32,540 nucleotides of DNA, taken from contig NZ_JABBAM010000035.1 in assembly GCF_018607965.1 (NCBI RefSeq), forward strand, positions 1 through 32,540, in the 5' to 3' direction. The stretch's first letter is position 1. Each line of letters begins with the position of its first letter. This document shows, in pieces, positions 18,569 to 29,706 of this stretch. The position numbers and the translations under genes are program-made. Source of the stretch: Planktotalea sp. Lineage in GTDB: Bacteria > Pseudomonadota > Alphaproteobacteria > Rhodobacterales > Rhodobacteraceae. The notes beneath the pieces were generated by a model. It saw nothing but the letters and a program-made list of their open reading frames with translations, made no database searches and had not been told where the DNA came from.

Positions 18569-21229
18569 ATGGCAAGTCTCAACGATATCCGCTCTACCTT
18601 TCTAAACTATTACGAAAAGCAGGGTCATGCGATCGTGCCATCGGGGCCGCTGGTGCCACGTAATGATCCAACCTTGCTTTTTGCCAACTCTGGTATGGTT
18701 CAATTTAAGAACCTGTTTACGGGTCTTGAAACGCGCGACTATGCCCGCGCAACAACATCGCAAAAATGTGTGCGTGCGGGTGGCAAACATAATGACCTCG
18801 ACAACGTGGGCTACACGGCGCGCCACCACACGTTTTTCGAAATGCTTGGGAACTTCAGCTTTGGTGACTATTTTAAGGCCGATGCGATCGCATTCGCTTG
18901 GGAATTACTGACCAAAGAATTCGGCATTCCAAAAGAAAAACTGCTGGTTACAGTCTATCATACAGACGAAGAAGCCGCTGATATTTGGAAGAAAGTTGCG
19001 GGCCTAAGCGATGATCGCATCATTCGTATCGCAACGGACGACAATTTCTGGCGTATGGGGCCAACAGGACCTTGTGGACCGTGTACCGAGATTTTCTATG
19101 ATCACGGCGAACACATCTGGGGCGGTATGCCCGGGACGCCTGAAGAAGACGGTGATCGCTTTATCGAGATCTGGAACATCGTTTTCATGCAGAACGAACA
19201 GTTCGAAGATGGCACGATGAAGCCGCTCGCAATGCAAAGCATTGATACGGGCATGGGGCTTGAGCGGGTGGGTGCGTTGTTGCAAGGCAAGCATGACAAT
19301 TATGACACGGATTTGATGCGCTCCTTGATCGAGGCCAGTGCCGATGCGACCAGCGTTGATCCAGACGGGGACGGCAAAACCCATCACCGTGTGATCGCGG
19401 ATCACTTGCGGTCCACGTCTTTTTTGATTGCCGATGGCGTGATGCCCTCTAATGACGGTCGCGGCTATGTGTTGCGCCGCATTATGCGCCGTGCGATGCG
19501 TCACGCGCATCTTTTGGGGGCGAGCGATCCGTTAATGCATCGTCTTGTACCGGCGCTTGTGCGTCAGATGGGCGGCGCGTTCCCAGAACTGGGCCAAGCT
19601 CAATCACTGATTGAAGAGACGCTCCACCTTGAGGAAAAGCGTTTCCGCCAGACACTAGAGCGAGGCTTGAAACTGCTGGACGACGAAGTTGCGGGCATGC
19701 CAGAGGGTGATGTGCTCTCGGGTGCATCCGCGTTCAAGCTGTATGACACGTTTGGCTTCCCAGTCGATTTGACCCAAGACGCGCTGCGCGAAAAGGGTCG
19801 TGAAGTTGACCTTGATGGTTTCAAAGCTGCGATGGATGCCCAAAAGGCGAAGGCGCGCGCGGCTTGGTCCGGCACCGGTGCCTCTGCGGAAAGCGCGATT
19901 TGGTTCGATATTGCGGACGCGCATGGTGCGACTGACTTCTTGGGCTATGACACAGAGAAAGCCGAAGGTCAGATTGCAACGCTTGTCATTGACGGTGCAG
20001 AATCGAAAAGTGCGAAGGCTGGTCAAGAGGTCCAGATCGTTCTGAACCAAACGCCATTCTATGCGGAAAGCGGCGGTCAGGTTGGCGACAAAGGTATCAT
20101 CACAACCGACACTGGTGTGGCGCATGTAACCGACACGAAGAAAAGCCAAGGCGTCTTTATTCATATTGCGATAGTGCAAACGGGCGAAATCAATAGTGGC
20201 AGTGCAGCGGTTCTGGATGTGGACCCTGCGCGTCGCACCGCGATCCGTGCGAACCACTCCGCGACGCACTTGCTGCACGAAGCCTTGCGCACGACCCTTG
20301 GGGACCGCGTTTCGCAAGGTGGGTCGCTTAACGGCGAAGACCGCATGCGCTTTGATTTCTCGCACAGCAAAGCGCTCAGTGCGGATGAGCTGAGCACGGT
20401 CGAAAAAGAAGTGAACGGCTATATTCGTCAGAATGCCACCGTTGAGACACGTATTATGACACCAGACGATGCGCGCGCAATTGGGGCGCAGGCCCTGTTC
20501 AGTGAAAAGTATGGCGACGAGGTCCGCGTTGTGTCCATGGGCACGCAAGCGGGCTCTGGCAAAGGCAGCAATGGTGAAACCTATTCGCTAGAGCTGTGTG
20601 GCGGCACGCATGTGCGCCAGACGGGTGACATCGGTGCGTTCGTGATCCTTGGTGATAGCGCGTCCAGTTCTGGCGTGCGCCGTATTGAGGCGCTGACGGG
20701 TCAGGCGGCCCTGGATCATTTGCGTGAGCAGGATCATCGCCTTGGCCAAGTGGCTGCAGACCTTAAGGCCCAAGCTGCAGATGTGCCTGCACGTGTGAAA
20801 GCGCTGCTGGATGAACGTAAAGCGCTGAGCAATGAAGTTGCGCAATTGCGTCGTGAATTGGCGATGTCTGGTGGGGCAGGGCAAGGTGGCGCTGAGCCTG
20901 AAGTCGTGAATGGGATCAAGTTCGTCGCGCAAGTTCTGACGGGTGTGTCGGGCAAGGATTTGCCCGCGCTGATGGACGAACATAAAACACGTATCGGGTC
21001 GGGTGCGATCTTGCTGATTTCAGATGCCGACGGCAAAGCAGCGGTCGCGGCAGGCGTGACGTCTGATTTAACGGGGACCATTTCTGCGAAAGATATCGTG
21101 AAAGCAGCCGTTGTTGAGCTTGGCGGTAAAGGCGGCGGTGGACGTGAAGACATGGCGCAAGGCGGCGGCAAGGACGCTAGCAATGCGGACGGCGCGATTG
21201 CGGCCGCGAAAAAGATATTGGAGGGATAG
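18569..21229 (+). CDS. alaS: Alanyl-tRNA synthetase; start at ATG 18569 rather than 18476
   Basis: [52 protein letters not shown]; editing domain [28 protein letters not shown]. Confidence 0.98.
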   Translation: MASLNDIRSTFLNYYEKQGHAIVPSGPLVPRNDPTLLFANSGMVQFKNLFTGLETRDYARATTSQKCVRAGGKHNDLDNVGYTARHHTFFEMLGNFSFGDYFKADAIAFAWELLTKEFGIPKEKLLVTVYHTDEEAADIWKKVAGLSDDRIIRIATDDNFWRMGPTGPCGPCTEIFYDHGEHIWGGMPGTPEEDGDRFIEIWNIVFMQNEQFEDGTMKPLAMQSIDTGMGLERVGALLQGKHDNYDTDLMRSLIEASADATSVDPDGDGKTHHRVIADHLRSTSFLIADGVMPSNDGRGYVLRRIMRRAMRHAHLLGASDPLMHRLVPALVRQMGGAFPELGQAQSLIEETLHLEEKRFRQTLERGLKLLDDEVAGMPEGDVLSGASAFKLYDTFGFPVDLTQDALREKGREVDLDGFKAAMDAQKAKARAAWSGTGASAESAIWFDIADAHGATDFLGYDTEKAEGQIATLVIDGAESKSAKAGQEVQIVLNQTPFYAESGGQVGDKGIITTDTGVAHVTDTKKSQGVFIHIAIVQTGEINSGSAAVLDVDPARRTAIRANHSATHLLHEALRTTLGDRVSQGGSLNGEDRMRFDFSHSKALSADELSTVEKEVNGYIRQNATVETRIMTPDDARAIGAQALFSEKYGDEVRVVSMGTQAGSGKGSNGETYSLELCGGTHVRQTGDIGAFVILGDSASSSGVRRIEALTGQAALDHLREQDHRLGQVAADLKAQAADVPARVKALLDERKALSNEVAQLRRELAMSGGAGQGGAEPEVVNGIKFVAQVLTGVSGKDLPALMDEHKTRIGSGAILLISDADGKAAVAAGVTSDLTGTISAKDIVKAAVVELGGKGGGGREDMAQGGGKDASNADGAIAAAKKILEG

Positions 21230-21232
21230 ACA

Positions 21233-21526
21233 ATGCCAACAGCACTTTGGATTGCTAACGTTCATGTGACAGATGAGACGTCCTACAGTGAGTACGCCTC
21301 GCGCGCGACGGGTGCGATTGCGGATCATGGTGGCGTGTTTCTAGCGCGTGCTGGCAAACATGAGCAACTTGAGGGGCGAGACCGCAAACGCAACGTCGTG
21401 GCGCGCTTTCCATCGCTACAGGCAGCACATGATTGCTATCATTCGGATGCTTATCAAGCCGCACTTGATTTTGCGCGTAACGCCTCAGAGCGTGATTTAG
21501 TGATCGTGGAAGAAGCTGACGTCTAG
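21233..21526 (+). CDS. DUF1330 domain-containing protein
   Basis: ALWIANVHVTDETSYSEYASRA...GGVFLARAGKHEQLEGRDRKRNVVARFPSLQAAHDCYHSDAYQAA, DUF1330 pattern; starts 3 nt after the alaS stop. Confidence 0.85.
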   Translation: MPTALWIANVHVTDETSYSEYASRATGAIADHGGVFLARAGKHEQLEGRDRKRNVVARFPSLQAAHDCYHSDAYQAALDFARNASERDLVIVEEADV

Positions 21527-21553
21527 GCTGCAATCCGCTTGTGAAAATGACGC

Positions 21554-21582
21554 ACACTGGCAGATCTCTGCCGGTGTTTTTG
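21554..21582 (+). terminator. Rho-independent terminator after the alaS-DUF1330 unit
   Basis: ACACTGGCAGA-TC-TCTGCCGGTGT followed by TTTTTGTTT. Confidence 0.8.
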
Positions 21583-21932
21583 TTTCCAACACTGATCACT
21601 CGCCTGTGTGCACCTGAATGTGAAAGGGTCGTGTTGTGTATAACCTTGCAAAAAGAACGTCGATTCGGCTTGGTGATTCCTCAGTTCCCCTGAAAAAAGT
21701 AAACAATCCCAAGTAGGTAACCCGATTGTTTCCTCAAGGGAATTAGTGTGCATTGTTTTGGGATATCCCCTGTGAATAAAACTGGTGTTCAAAAATACAA
21801 AAACGAGGGAAAACAAGTAAAATAAGGGGTTTTGGTTAATCACGTTCAGAAGAAGGCGGAATTACCTATGGCTGCTAAGGATGCCGATGCGTTAGATTTT
21901 TAACACGTGAAGGTTAACCTGGAGGATATTTC

Positions 21933-22205
21933 ATGAAGAAGACACTTATTTCCGCAGTAGTCGCAGCTGTAGCATTTGCAGCACCAGCAATGGCTTGGGA
22001 AGGCAAAACAGTAGCTTGCTACGACAAGCACCTGGTTTCTGCTAAGTACTGAGTAGCTAAGGTTCTCGTTAAAGCTGGCAAGAAGCAGTATGAGCACCGC
22101 AATGGTCGCATCGAGCTGGTTTCTTACCCACCTGTATACCGTCAAGTCGCGACACTTAAGACAGGTTCCCACTATGTTATGAAGCAGGTTAAGTGCCATC
22201 ACTAA
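21933..22205 (+). pseudogene. Small secreted protein with signal peptide, interrupted by in-frame TGA at 22050-22052
   Basis: RBS GGAGGA at about 21921; MKKTLISAVVAAVAFAAPAMAWEGKTVACYDKHLVSAKY*VAKVLVKAGKKQYEHRNGRIELVSYPPVYRQVATLKTGSHYVMKQVKCHH*; frame is open on both sides of the single stop. Confidence 0.7.
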
Positions 22206-22260
22206 GCGGCCTTAATTGAATGCGCTGGCGTCATTTACGCCGCGCGTTTACCCCAAAATA

Positions 22261-22294
22261 AAAAGCGCGGTGGGACTTATCCTACCGCGCTTTT
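22261..22294. terminator. Bidirectional terminator between the small secreted ORF and typA
   Basis: AAAAGCGCGGTgGGA...TCCtACCGCGCTTTT with A-tract/T-tract on either side. Confidence 0.75.
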
Positions 22295-22321
22295 CTGATT
22301 TCTGAATGTAAACTTTAACGC

Positions 22322-24142
22322 TTATGAGCTGCGCGAATGACGCTTGCGCTCATGTGGGTCCAAGTAGCGCTTACGCAGGCGGATCGCATTTGGTGTGACT
22401 TCCACCAATTCGTCGTCGTTGATATACGCAATCGCTTCTTCAAGGCTCAGCGTCACAGGCGTTGTCAAACGAACAGCTTCGTCTGTGCCAGAGGCACGAA
22501 CGTTGGTTAGTTTCTTACCCTTCAACGGGTTCACCTCAAGATCGTTCTCGCGGCTGTGCTCACCAATGATCATACCAGTGTACAGATCAACCTGTGGGCC
22601 GATGAACATCTTGCCACGGCTTTCCAAGTTCCAAAGCGCGTAAGAAACGGATTGACCGCTTTCCATCGACAACAAAACGCCAGCACGACGACCAGGGATT
22701 GGGCCTTTGTGCTCGGCCCAACCGTGGAAAACACGGTTCAGAACGCCAGTACCGCGTGTGTCTGTCAGGAATTCACCGTGATAACCGATAAGGCCACGTG
22801 AGGGCACGTTCAGGATGATACGGGTCTTGCCAGCGCCAGCAGGGCGCATTTCGACCAGATCGCCTTTACGTGCGCCTGTCAGCTTTTCGATTACAACGCC
22901 TGAATATTCGTCATCAACGTCGATTGTCGCTTCTTCGACAGGCTCCATACGTTCGCCGTTGGGGCCTTCTTTCATGATTACCTGTGGACGCGAGATTGAT
23001 AGTTCGAAACCCTCACGACGCATGTTTTCAATCAAAACACCCATCTGGAGTTCGCCGCGGCCAGAAACCTCAAACGCGTCACCACCGGGGGTGTCAGCGA
23101 TCTTAATCGCAACGTTGGATTCGGCTTCTTTGTGCAGACGGTCACGAATAACGCGCGACTGAACTTTTTTACCATCGCGGCCAGCCAGCGGGCTGTCGTT
23201 GATGCCAAAGGTCACTGTAATGGTGGGCGGATCGATCGGTTGTGCGGGCAGGGCCGTGTCAACAGCCAAAGCACAGATCGTGTCCGCAACAGTCGCTTTG
23301 GACATGCCTGCGATGGAAACAATATCACCGGAAATAGCTTCTTCAACATCTTGCTGTGCAAGGCCACGGAACGCTTGGATACGTGTCACGCGGAACTGCT
23401 CGATCTTTTGACCAATACGGCTAAGCGCCTGAACGGTTGCACCAACCTTCAGTTTGCCGCTCTCAACACGGCCAGTTAGCAAACGACCAACAAAAGGGTC
23501 TGCCCCAAGCGTTGTCGCCAACATACTGAAATCTTCGTCTTGGCGCGCAATTTGTGTCGGGCGCGGAACGTGGTTCACAATGAGATCGAACATCGCTGTC
23601 AAATCTTTGCGTGGACCGTCGAGTTCGTTATCGGCCCAACCGTTACGACCAGAGGCATACATGTGTGGGAAATCGAGTTGGTCGTCATTCGCATCCAAAG
23701 ACGCGAAAAGGTCGAAACATTCGTCCAACGCACGATCAGGCTCGGCATCGCCTTTGTCTACTTTGTTCAACACAACGATTGGACGCAGACCCAAAGCAAG
23801 CGCTTTAGACGTCACGAACTTTGTTTGTGGCATCGGGCCTTCAGCCGCGTCGACCAGCAAAACAACACCGTCAACCATGGACAGGATACGCTCAACTTCG
23901 CCGCCAAAATCGGCGTGACCAGGCGTGTCCACGATGTTGATACGTGTGCCTTTCCACTCAACAGACGTTGGCTTGGCGAAAATCGTAATGCCGCGTTCGC
24001 GCTCAATGTCGTTGTTGTCCATGGCACGCTCGGCCACAGCTTGGTTTTCACGGAACGCGCCGGATTGCTTTAGAAGTTCGTCCACAAGCGTCGTTTTGCC
24101 GTGGTCAACGTGTGCGATAATCGCAATATTGCGAAGGTCCAT
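22322..24142 (-). CDS. typA: Translational GTPase TypA/BipA
   Basis: [70 protein letters not shown]. Confidence 0.98.
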   Translation of the reverse strand: MDLRNIAIIAHVDHGKTTLVDELLKQSGAFRENQAVAERAMDNNDIERERGITIFAKPTSVEWKGTRINIVDTPGHADFGGEVERILSMVDGVVLLVDAAEGPMPQTKFVTSKALALGLRPIVVLNKVDKGDAEPDRALDECFDLFASLDANDDQLDFPHMYASGRNGWADNELDGPRKDLTAMFDLIVNHVPRPTQIARQDEDFSMLATTLGADPFVGRLLTGRVESGKLKVGATVQALSRIGQKIEQFRVTRIQAFRGLAQQDVEEAISGDIVSIAGMSKATVADTICALAVDTALPAQPIDPPTITVTFGINDSPLAGRDGKKVQSRVIRDRLHKEAESNVAIKIADTPGGDAFEVSGRGELQMGVLIENMRREGFELSISRPQVIMKEGPNGERMEPVEEATIDVDDEYSGVVIEKLTGARKGDLVEMRPAGAGKTRIILNVPSRGLIGYHGEFLTDTRGTGVLNRVFHGWAEHKGPIPGRRAGVLLSMESGQSVSYALWNLESRGKMFIGPQVDLYTGMIIGEHSRENDLEVNPLKGKKLTNVRASGTDEAVRLTTPVTLSLEEAIAYINDDELVEVTPNAIRLRKRYLDPHERKRHSRSS

Positions 24143-24265
24143 TGTATACTGCCTTTAACTGAGTTGGGCCTCCGTTATAGGCGTCGCCCTTAAAAGGCCA
24201 GCAAAATAGCGCGACATGCTTAAATGCCGCGCTAATGATGGCTTCATCTTGCCGATTGGTTCAAA

Positions 24266-25807
24266 TTACGCAGGTAAATAAATGTTAAATTGCGCACGTA
24301 TTGCACTGTCTAAGGTTGCATCGAATCTGGCATTTGAACGCGTGGCAAGAATCTCTTGTTTGCGCGCCTTGGCTTTTTCAACCAAAACTGGCTTGCCGAG
24401 TTCGACCCATTCCTTGGGCGAGGTCCGATCCCCCAAGGTTGGATACACGTGATCCGTTTGCATCCGACCCAGTGTTGCATCGGTGCCCAAATAGTGATTT
24501 GGCCCGCCCATGCACACGGCTGCAATTTGATCCAGCGCGAGGGTTTCGTCGTTCACTTCGATCCCGCGCACACAGCGCATTGCTTGGCCGATCAGGTCAT
24601 CGCTAAGGATAAGGCTTTCGTGGCAAAAGCCCAAGAGCGACGAATGCATACCAGCTGCTTCGTATACCATGTTTAAACCAGACAGACCTGCCATGACGTT
24701 GGAACACATCTGTTCCCATCCGGCCTGCATGTCCGGCATTTTGGAATCTGATGCGCCACCCGCCGCACCACCCGGCACGTCGTAAAACGCATGCATTTGC
24801 GCACAGCCCGCGCTTAGTAGCGCCTGTTCGCCTGATCCTACCGACATTGCGCCCGTGCGCAGATCAAGGCCGAAAGGCCATGTGCCAAAGACCGCAGGAT
24901 GGCCGGGGACGATTGCGTTCACATAAACCAGACCCGCAAGGCACTCTGCTGTCGCTTGGGTGATCGCGCCCGCAATTGTCGAAGGTGCTGTCGCGCCCGC
25001 CATGCCCGCAGACAAGAGCAAGACAGGCATACCGCCTTTGATGCAGGCCTCCATGACTTCGCAGGCCTCCGTCGCAAATTTCATTGGTGGAACGACAAAA
25101 CAGTTGGAATTGGACAAAAACGGACGCTCGCGCCATTTATCTTCACCACCTGCAATTTTGTGCAGCATTTCAAGCGCGTGGGGCACAAAGCTGGGTTCGG
25201 TAAAGGACGTTCCAATATGTTTGTTCGTCCCGCTGGTGCAGGCGTAGATCGTGTTCAAATCCATTTCCAGATTGTCGGAAATATCGCGCGCCACCATGGG
25301 GCGCTGCACAAAGTTAATATTGTCGAGCACATCACAAATACGCGCGGCATCGTGCAAGTCTTGGATAGTTGACTCGCGGTAGGCATGGCCCTCAACATCG
25401 ACCATATGAACTGCTGCACCCGCAGTGCCGTAGTGGACGCGCTGTCCTGACAGATCGAGGTCGTTTTTGCCGTCACGACTGAACAAAACCACATCGCGGT
25501 TGGCTTTGGCCAAAGCATCCTCAACTAAGGCGCGCGGGAAACGGATGCGACCATCATCGCCCAAGATCGCGCCAGCGCCCGTTAGGATTTTAACGCCGGA
25601 GGGTGGCGCATCTGCTAGCCCAATTGTCTCTAACGCGGTTAATGCAGCTTGATGGATTTTTTCCACATCCATGTCGCTAAGGGGTTTGTACTGACCGCCC
25701 TCCATGCCGGCCCGAATAGGGCGCATGTGGTCGGGTAATTTATTGGAACGTGCTTCGCGGCGTGCATTGCGTCCACCAGAGCGGCGGGATGGGGTTTGAT
25801 CGTTCAT
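24266..25807 (-). CDS. Trimethylamine methyltransferase family protein (MttB superfamily, non-pyrrolysine; MtgB-like); start at 25807 rather than 25924
   Basis: MNDQTPSRRSGGRNARREARS...; body 'VHYGTAGAAVHMVDVEGHAYRESTIQDLHDAARICDVLDNINFVQRPMVARDI', 'GGMPVLLLSAGMAGATAPSTIAGAITQATAECLAGLV', COG5598-like; no internal amber codon. Confidence 0.88.
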   Translation of the reverse strand: MNDQTPSRRSGGRNARREARSNKLPDHMRPIRAGMEGGQYKPLSDMDVEKIHQAALTALETIGLADAPPSGVKILTGAGAILGDDGRIRFPRALVEDALAKANRDVVLFSRDGKNDLDLSGQRVHYGTAGAAVHMVDVEGHAYRESTIQDLHDAARICDVLDNINFVQRPMVARDISDNLEMDLNTIYACTSGTNKHIGTSFTEPSFVPHALEMLHKIAGGEDKWRERPFLSNSNCFVVPPMKFATEACEVMEACIKGGMPVLLLSAGMAGATAPSTIAGAITQATAECLAGLVYVNAIVPGHPAVFGTWPFGLDLRTGAMSVGSGEQALLSAGCAQMHAFYDVPGGAAGGASDSKMPDMQAGWEQMCSNVMAGLSGLNMVYEAAGMHSSLLGFCHESLILSDDLIGQAMRCVRGIEVNDETLALDQIAAVCMGGPNHYLGTDATLGRMQTDHVYPTLGDRTSPKEWVELGKPVLVEKAKARKQEILATRSNARFDATLDSAIRAQFNIYLPA

Positions 25808-26023
25808 TGTGGCGTGCTTTCGATTGGAGCTAAGGAAGGGGGTGAAAACCGTCCTTAGGGACGCCCCCGTGCGGCACGTCCGCGCCGCGCTCCAATCGTC
25901 ACGCGTGTCAGCGTGAGTTTCCAAATCTTGTCTGCCAAGCCCGTTCTCCCAGACGATATCTGAGTTGAGAACGGATTTATGCGTGATTCTGCGCCAATTG
26001 CGACGTGGCGTCGTTTTCAGGCG

Positions 26024-26851
26024 TTACCACTTACCGCTTGCACCACCACCGCTTGAGGAACCACCACCAAAGCTAGAGCTCGACTTCGACGTGCTTATCC
26101 TTGAAATAGTGTAGGGGACAACATCGCGGTATGTGCAATTTGAGCAGGTGGTAATCATATCGCCATCACCCGCGGTCATTTTCGTCGCTTTCGTTTTCAC
26201 GTGCCGCGTGCGGTCCAGATGGCGCTGGCCACATTCGGGGCACTTCTTCATTTTCACGAATTTATCTTTAAAGACCAGCGCACCGATCCCGCCAAAAACG
26301 GCAACCACAATGGCCCAAACCCAGTTGTTTGTTCCGCTGCCCGTAGGTGCATCTTCCCCCGCAAGAAACGGTGTCACGATCGTATCAATTGTATCGGTGA
26401 CACCCGCCTCAATGCCGTCTTGATAACGATCTTCCTTGAATGCAGGCATGAAAGAGCGGTCAATCACGCGGGCCGTCGTGCGATCCCAATCGCGCCCAAA
26501 GCCATCCCCCAATTCAATGTGCATCGCGCGATCTGTGCGCAGCACCATGACAAGCACGCCATCATTGCTGGTCTTATTGCCAATGCCCCACTCGTTGAAC
26601 AAACCTGTTGCGAAGGCTTCCAATGTTTGATCAGGCGCGAACATGTCTTGGCGCGACAATGTGAGAACGGTCATTTCAACGCCTGTGTCTTTTTTCAACT
26701 CTTCCAATTGGGTGATCAAACGCGCCTCTGAGGCATCATCCAAAAGACCGGCGTAGTCATTTACAGTGGTTGAATTATAGTCGGGATAGGATTGTGCCAA
26801 TGCGCTGGTTGCGGACACAAGAAATGCGAAAATTGCTAAAAAACGGGTCAT
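26024..26851 (-). CDS. TPM domain-containing (YgcG-like) secreted/membrane protein
   Basis: Signal peptide, 'VNDYAGLLDDASEARLITQLEELKKDTGVEMTVLTL', 'EWGIGNKTSNDGVLVMVLRTDRAMHIELGDGFGRDW', TM helix, CxxC zinc-ribbon-like pairs, Ser/Gly-rich tail. Confidence 0.85.
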   Translation of the reverse strand: MTRFLAIFAFLVSATSALAQSYPDYNSTTVNDYAGLLDDASEARLITQLEELKKDTGVEMTVLTLSRQDMFAPDQTLEAFATGLFNEWGIGNKTSNDGVLVMVLRTDRAMHIELGDGFGRDWDRTTARVIDRSFMPAFKEDRYQDGIEAGVTDTIDTIVTPFLAGEDAPTGSGTNNWVWAIVVAVFGGIGALVFKDKFVKMKKCPECGQRHLDRTRHVKTKATKMTAGDGDMITTCSNCTYRDVVPYTISRISTSKSSSSFGGGSSSGGGASGKW

Positions 26852-26899
26852 AAAATGGATTTTCTTAACTTGAATGGACCTAGGTTACCTTAGTTTCCT

Positions 26900-28075
26900 C
26901 TATTTACAAAGCTTTGCTGCAAACGCACATAAAGTCTGTAGAGCAGCGCCGTAGGTATCGTCGTCAATCGTCATGGCAACGCGCAGATGTCCTGCTGCGG
27001 CTTGGCCGAAACTTTCACCGGGCATCACTGCGATGTGGTGCTCATCGAGCAAACGGTTGGCAAACGCTTCGCCACTCAGCCCCGTGTCGCGAATATCTAG
27101 TATCACATACATCGCCCCATCCGCAGGGATCATACGCACGTGGTTTTGTTGGCCAAGTATATCGACGGTGATCTTGCGACGGCGCGCAAACGGTGCCGCG
27201 ATCTTTTCTTCTAACGCTGGCCCTTCGCGAAGTGCGAACAGGGCCGCGTCCTGTACAAACCCTGCAACGCCGTAGGTCGTATGTGTCGCCAAGTTTGTCA
27301 GATGCGCGATCACCTCTTTGGGGCCAACGATCCAGCCCACGCGGCTGCCCGTCATCGCATGGCTTTTCGACATAGACCCGATCACCAACGTGCGTTCGGC
27401 CATGTCGGGCAGGGCACGCGGGGACAGATGTTCGCCCTCCCAAATCTGCGTGTCGTAAACTTCGTCAGAGATCAGCCAAAGGTCGTGGCGTTTGCAAACC
27501 TGTGCGATCCCTTCCAGCGTTTCGCGCGTGTAAACAACGCCCGTCGGATTGTTGGGCGAGTTGATCAACAGGCTGGCCGCGCCGCTTGCGAGCGCGTTGA
27601 TATCATCTGCATTGGGTTGAAACCCGTCCTCAGCACGCGCTTGAACGGGCACAGCAACCGCACCAATCCCGCGCAAAGTGCCGGGGTATGTTGCGTAGTA
27701 GGGATCAATGAAAAGTGCGGTCGATCCACTGGGACAAGCCGCCAAGTGCGCGGCGAACAATGCGGATTGCCCGCCCGGTGTGATCATCACGTTTTCTGGT
27801 CCTGTCACAACGCCCGTGCGCGCCTGCACACGATCCGCAACCTCTTGGCGCAGCGCAGCAATTCCCGGAACCATCGCATAACCCGTATGCCCCCCACGCG
27901 CAGAAGCATCCATGGCCGCCAAAATGCTAGGGTCCGTGCGAATGTCATGCTCGCCAATCGTCAATTCGGTCACGGGTGTACCTGCCGCAATCATCTGGCG
28001 CGCGCGCATGAAGACCTCCCAACCGTCGGAACCACCACCGGTAATATTCGTCAAAGTCGTGGACAATGCGGGCAT
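26900..28075 (-). CDS. PLP-dependent class I/II aminotransferase; start at 28075 rather than 28225
   Basis: MPALSTTLTNITGGGSDGWEVFMRARQMIAAGTPVTELTIGEHDIRT..., SPNNPTGVVYTRETLE, SDEVYDTQIWEG, GSMSKSHAMTGSRVGW (PLP lysine motif). Confidence 0.9.
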   Translation of the reverse strand: MPALSTTLTNITGGGSDGWEVFMRARQMIAAGTPVTELTIGEHDIRTDPSILAAMDASARGGHTGYAMVPGIAALRQEVADRVQARTGVVTGPENVMITPGGQSALFAAHLAACPSGSTALFIDPYYATYPGTLRGIGAVAVPVQARAEDGFQPNADDINALASGAASLLINSPNNPTGVVYTRETLEGIAQVCKRHDLWLISDEVYDTQIWEGEHLSPRALPDMAERTLVIGSMSKSHAMTGSRVGWIVGPKEVIAHLTNLATHTTYGVAGFVQDAALFALREGPALEEKIAAPFARRRKITVDILGQQNHVRMIPADGAMYVILDIRDTGLSGEAFANRLLDEHHIAVMPGESFGQAAAGHLRVAMTIDDDTYGAALQTLCAFAAKLCK

Positions 28076-28311
28076 AACTATCTCCTTAGCGCAACACCCG
28101 TCACTTGGACGCGACGCGCCAGATTCGTCAACACACTGGACGGATTGAAATTGTGTCGCTATCAAACATCCATGAACCACGTACAAAGCATCACACTTAT
28201 TTGCTGTATTTCCTGCTAACTTCACGTTGGCGGGCCGGTTTCACATTTCCTATTCAGGTTTGAGTTGCTAAGTCCGCCGCACCCCTTTTGCGCGCATTCA
28301 GGACGACCGAC

Positions 28312-29706
28312 ATGACAAAGATCACACTGCACAACACGAAAACCCGTTCCAAAGAGGAATTGGTGCCGATCAAATCTGGCGAAGTGTCGATGTATGTCTG
28401 TGGCCCAACGGTTTACGCCCGCGCGCATCTGGGCAATGCGCGCCCTGTGATTATCTTTGACACGCTGTTTCGTTTGCTGCGCCATGTGTACGGCGACGAC
28501 AATGTGACCTACGTGCGCAATTTCACGGATGTGGACGACAAGATCAACGCGCGTGCCGCCGAGACAGGGCAATCTATTCGCGAGATCACGGATGGCACGA
28601 TTGCGCTTTATCTGGCGGATATGGACGCAGTCGGCGCGATGCACCCCAACCACATGCCGCGCGCGACCGAGTACATTCAGCCAATGGTGGATATGTCGGC
28701 TGACCTGATCGAAAAGGGGTTCGCTTACGAGGCCGAAGGTCACGTACTGTTTTCGGTCAAAAGCTATCAGGACTATGGCAAATTTTCTGGTCGCAGCATC
28801 GATGATATGATCGCAGGTTCACGCGTCGAAGTTGCACCTTACAAGCGTAATCCGATGGATTTTGTTCTGTGGAAACCCTCAGATGCAGACACTCCCGGCT
28901 GGGACAGCCCTTGGGGCAAAGGTCGCCCGGGGTGGCACATTGAATGCTCTGCCATGGCGCGTGAAATTCTGGGCGAGAGCTTTGATATTCACGGCGGTGG
29001 CAACGATCTGATGTTCCCGCACCATGAGAATGAGATCGCTCAATCAAAATGCGTTGGCCATGATTTTGCAAACATATGGATGCACAACGAGATGTTGCAG
29101 GTCGAGGGCAAAAAGATGTCCAAGTCGCTTGGCAACTTCTTCACTGTGCGCGATTTGCTGGATCAAGGGGTTGCGGGGGAAGTGATCCGGTTTGTGATGC
29201 TGAGTACGCATTACAGGAAGCCGATGGATTGGACCGAAACAAAACGGGCTGAGGCGGAACGCACTTTGCGCGGTTGGCACGCCAAAACAGACGGGATCGT
29301 TATTGCGAATGCTCCCGCTGATGAGGTAATTGCGGCGTTGGCCGATGATTTGAATACGCACAAGGCGATTCAAGTGTTGCACGAAATTGCGCGCAAAGGG
29401 GATCCCGCAGTTCTGAAGCGATCTGCGCAATTGCTAGGGCTTTTGACGGATGAGTTAGGCGAGTGGGTCGCGTCCAGCATGGGTGGTGGACTGGATCACG
29501 AGAAGATCCTGCAAGTTGAAGGATGGCTGCGCTCGGCGCGTAATGCTGCGATGTTGAATAGCGATTTCACCGAAGTGGATCGACTGAAAAGTGACGCAAA
29601 ATCTGCTGGTTTGGAAGTGCGCATGACGAAGGAAACCGTTGAGTTGAAGCCCACACAAAGTTTCGATGCTGACCGGCTCCACAATATCAAGCGGGGGGAT
29701 ACGTGA
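28312..29706 (+). CDS. cysS: Cysteinyl-tRNA synthetase; start at ATG 28312
   Basis: [92 protein letters not shown]. Confidence 0.98.
   Translation: MTKITLHNTKTRSKEELVPIKSGEVSMYVCGPTVYARAHLGNARPVIIFDTLFRLLRHVYGDDNVTYVRNFTDVDDKINARAAETGQSIREITDGTIALYLADMDAVGAMHPNHMPRATEYIQPMVDMSADLIEKGFAYEAEGHVLFSVKSYQDYGKFSGRSIDDMIAGSRVEVAPYKRNPMDFVLWKPSDADTPGWDSPWGKGRPGWHIECSAMAREILGESFDIHGGGNDLMFPHHENEIAQSKCVGHDFANIWMHNEMLQVEGKKMSKSLGNFFTVRDLLDQGVAGEVIRFVMLSTHYRKPMDWTETKRAEAERTLRGWHAKTDGIVIANAPADEVIAALADDLNTHKAIQVLHEIARKGDPAVLKRSAQLLGLLTDELGEWVASSMGGGLDHEKILQVEGWLRSARNAAMLNSDFTEVDRLKSDAKSAGLEVRMTKETVELKPTQSFDADRLHNIKRGDT

Noticed and set aside
19655-20548. 297-aa minus-strand ORF
   Set aside because: Fully antisense to alaS; no recognisable motif.
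21900-22202. 100-aa minus-strand Cys-rich ORF
   Set aside because: Antisense to the secreted-protein reading frame, which has an RBS, signal peptide and better composition.
21933-22205. The in-frame TGA as a selenocysteine codon
   Set aside because: No convincing stem-loop right after the TGA, no Sec-type redox motif around it, and no selA/selB genes in view; a nonsense mutation is simpler.
27281-28219. 312-aa plus-strand ORF
   Set aside because: Antisense to the aminotransferase gene, which has clear PLP-enzyme motifs; composition typical of a shadow ORF.
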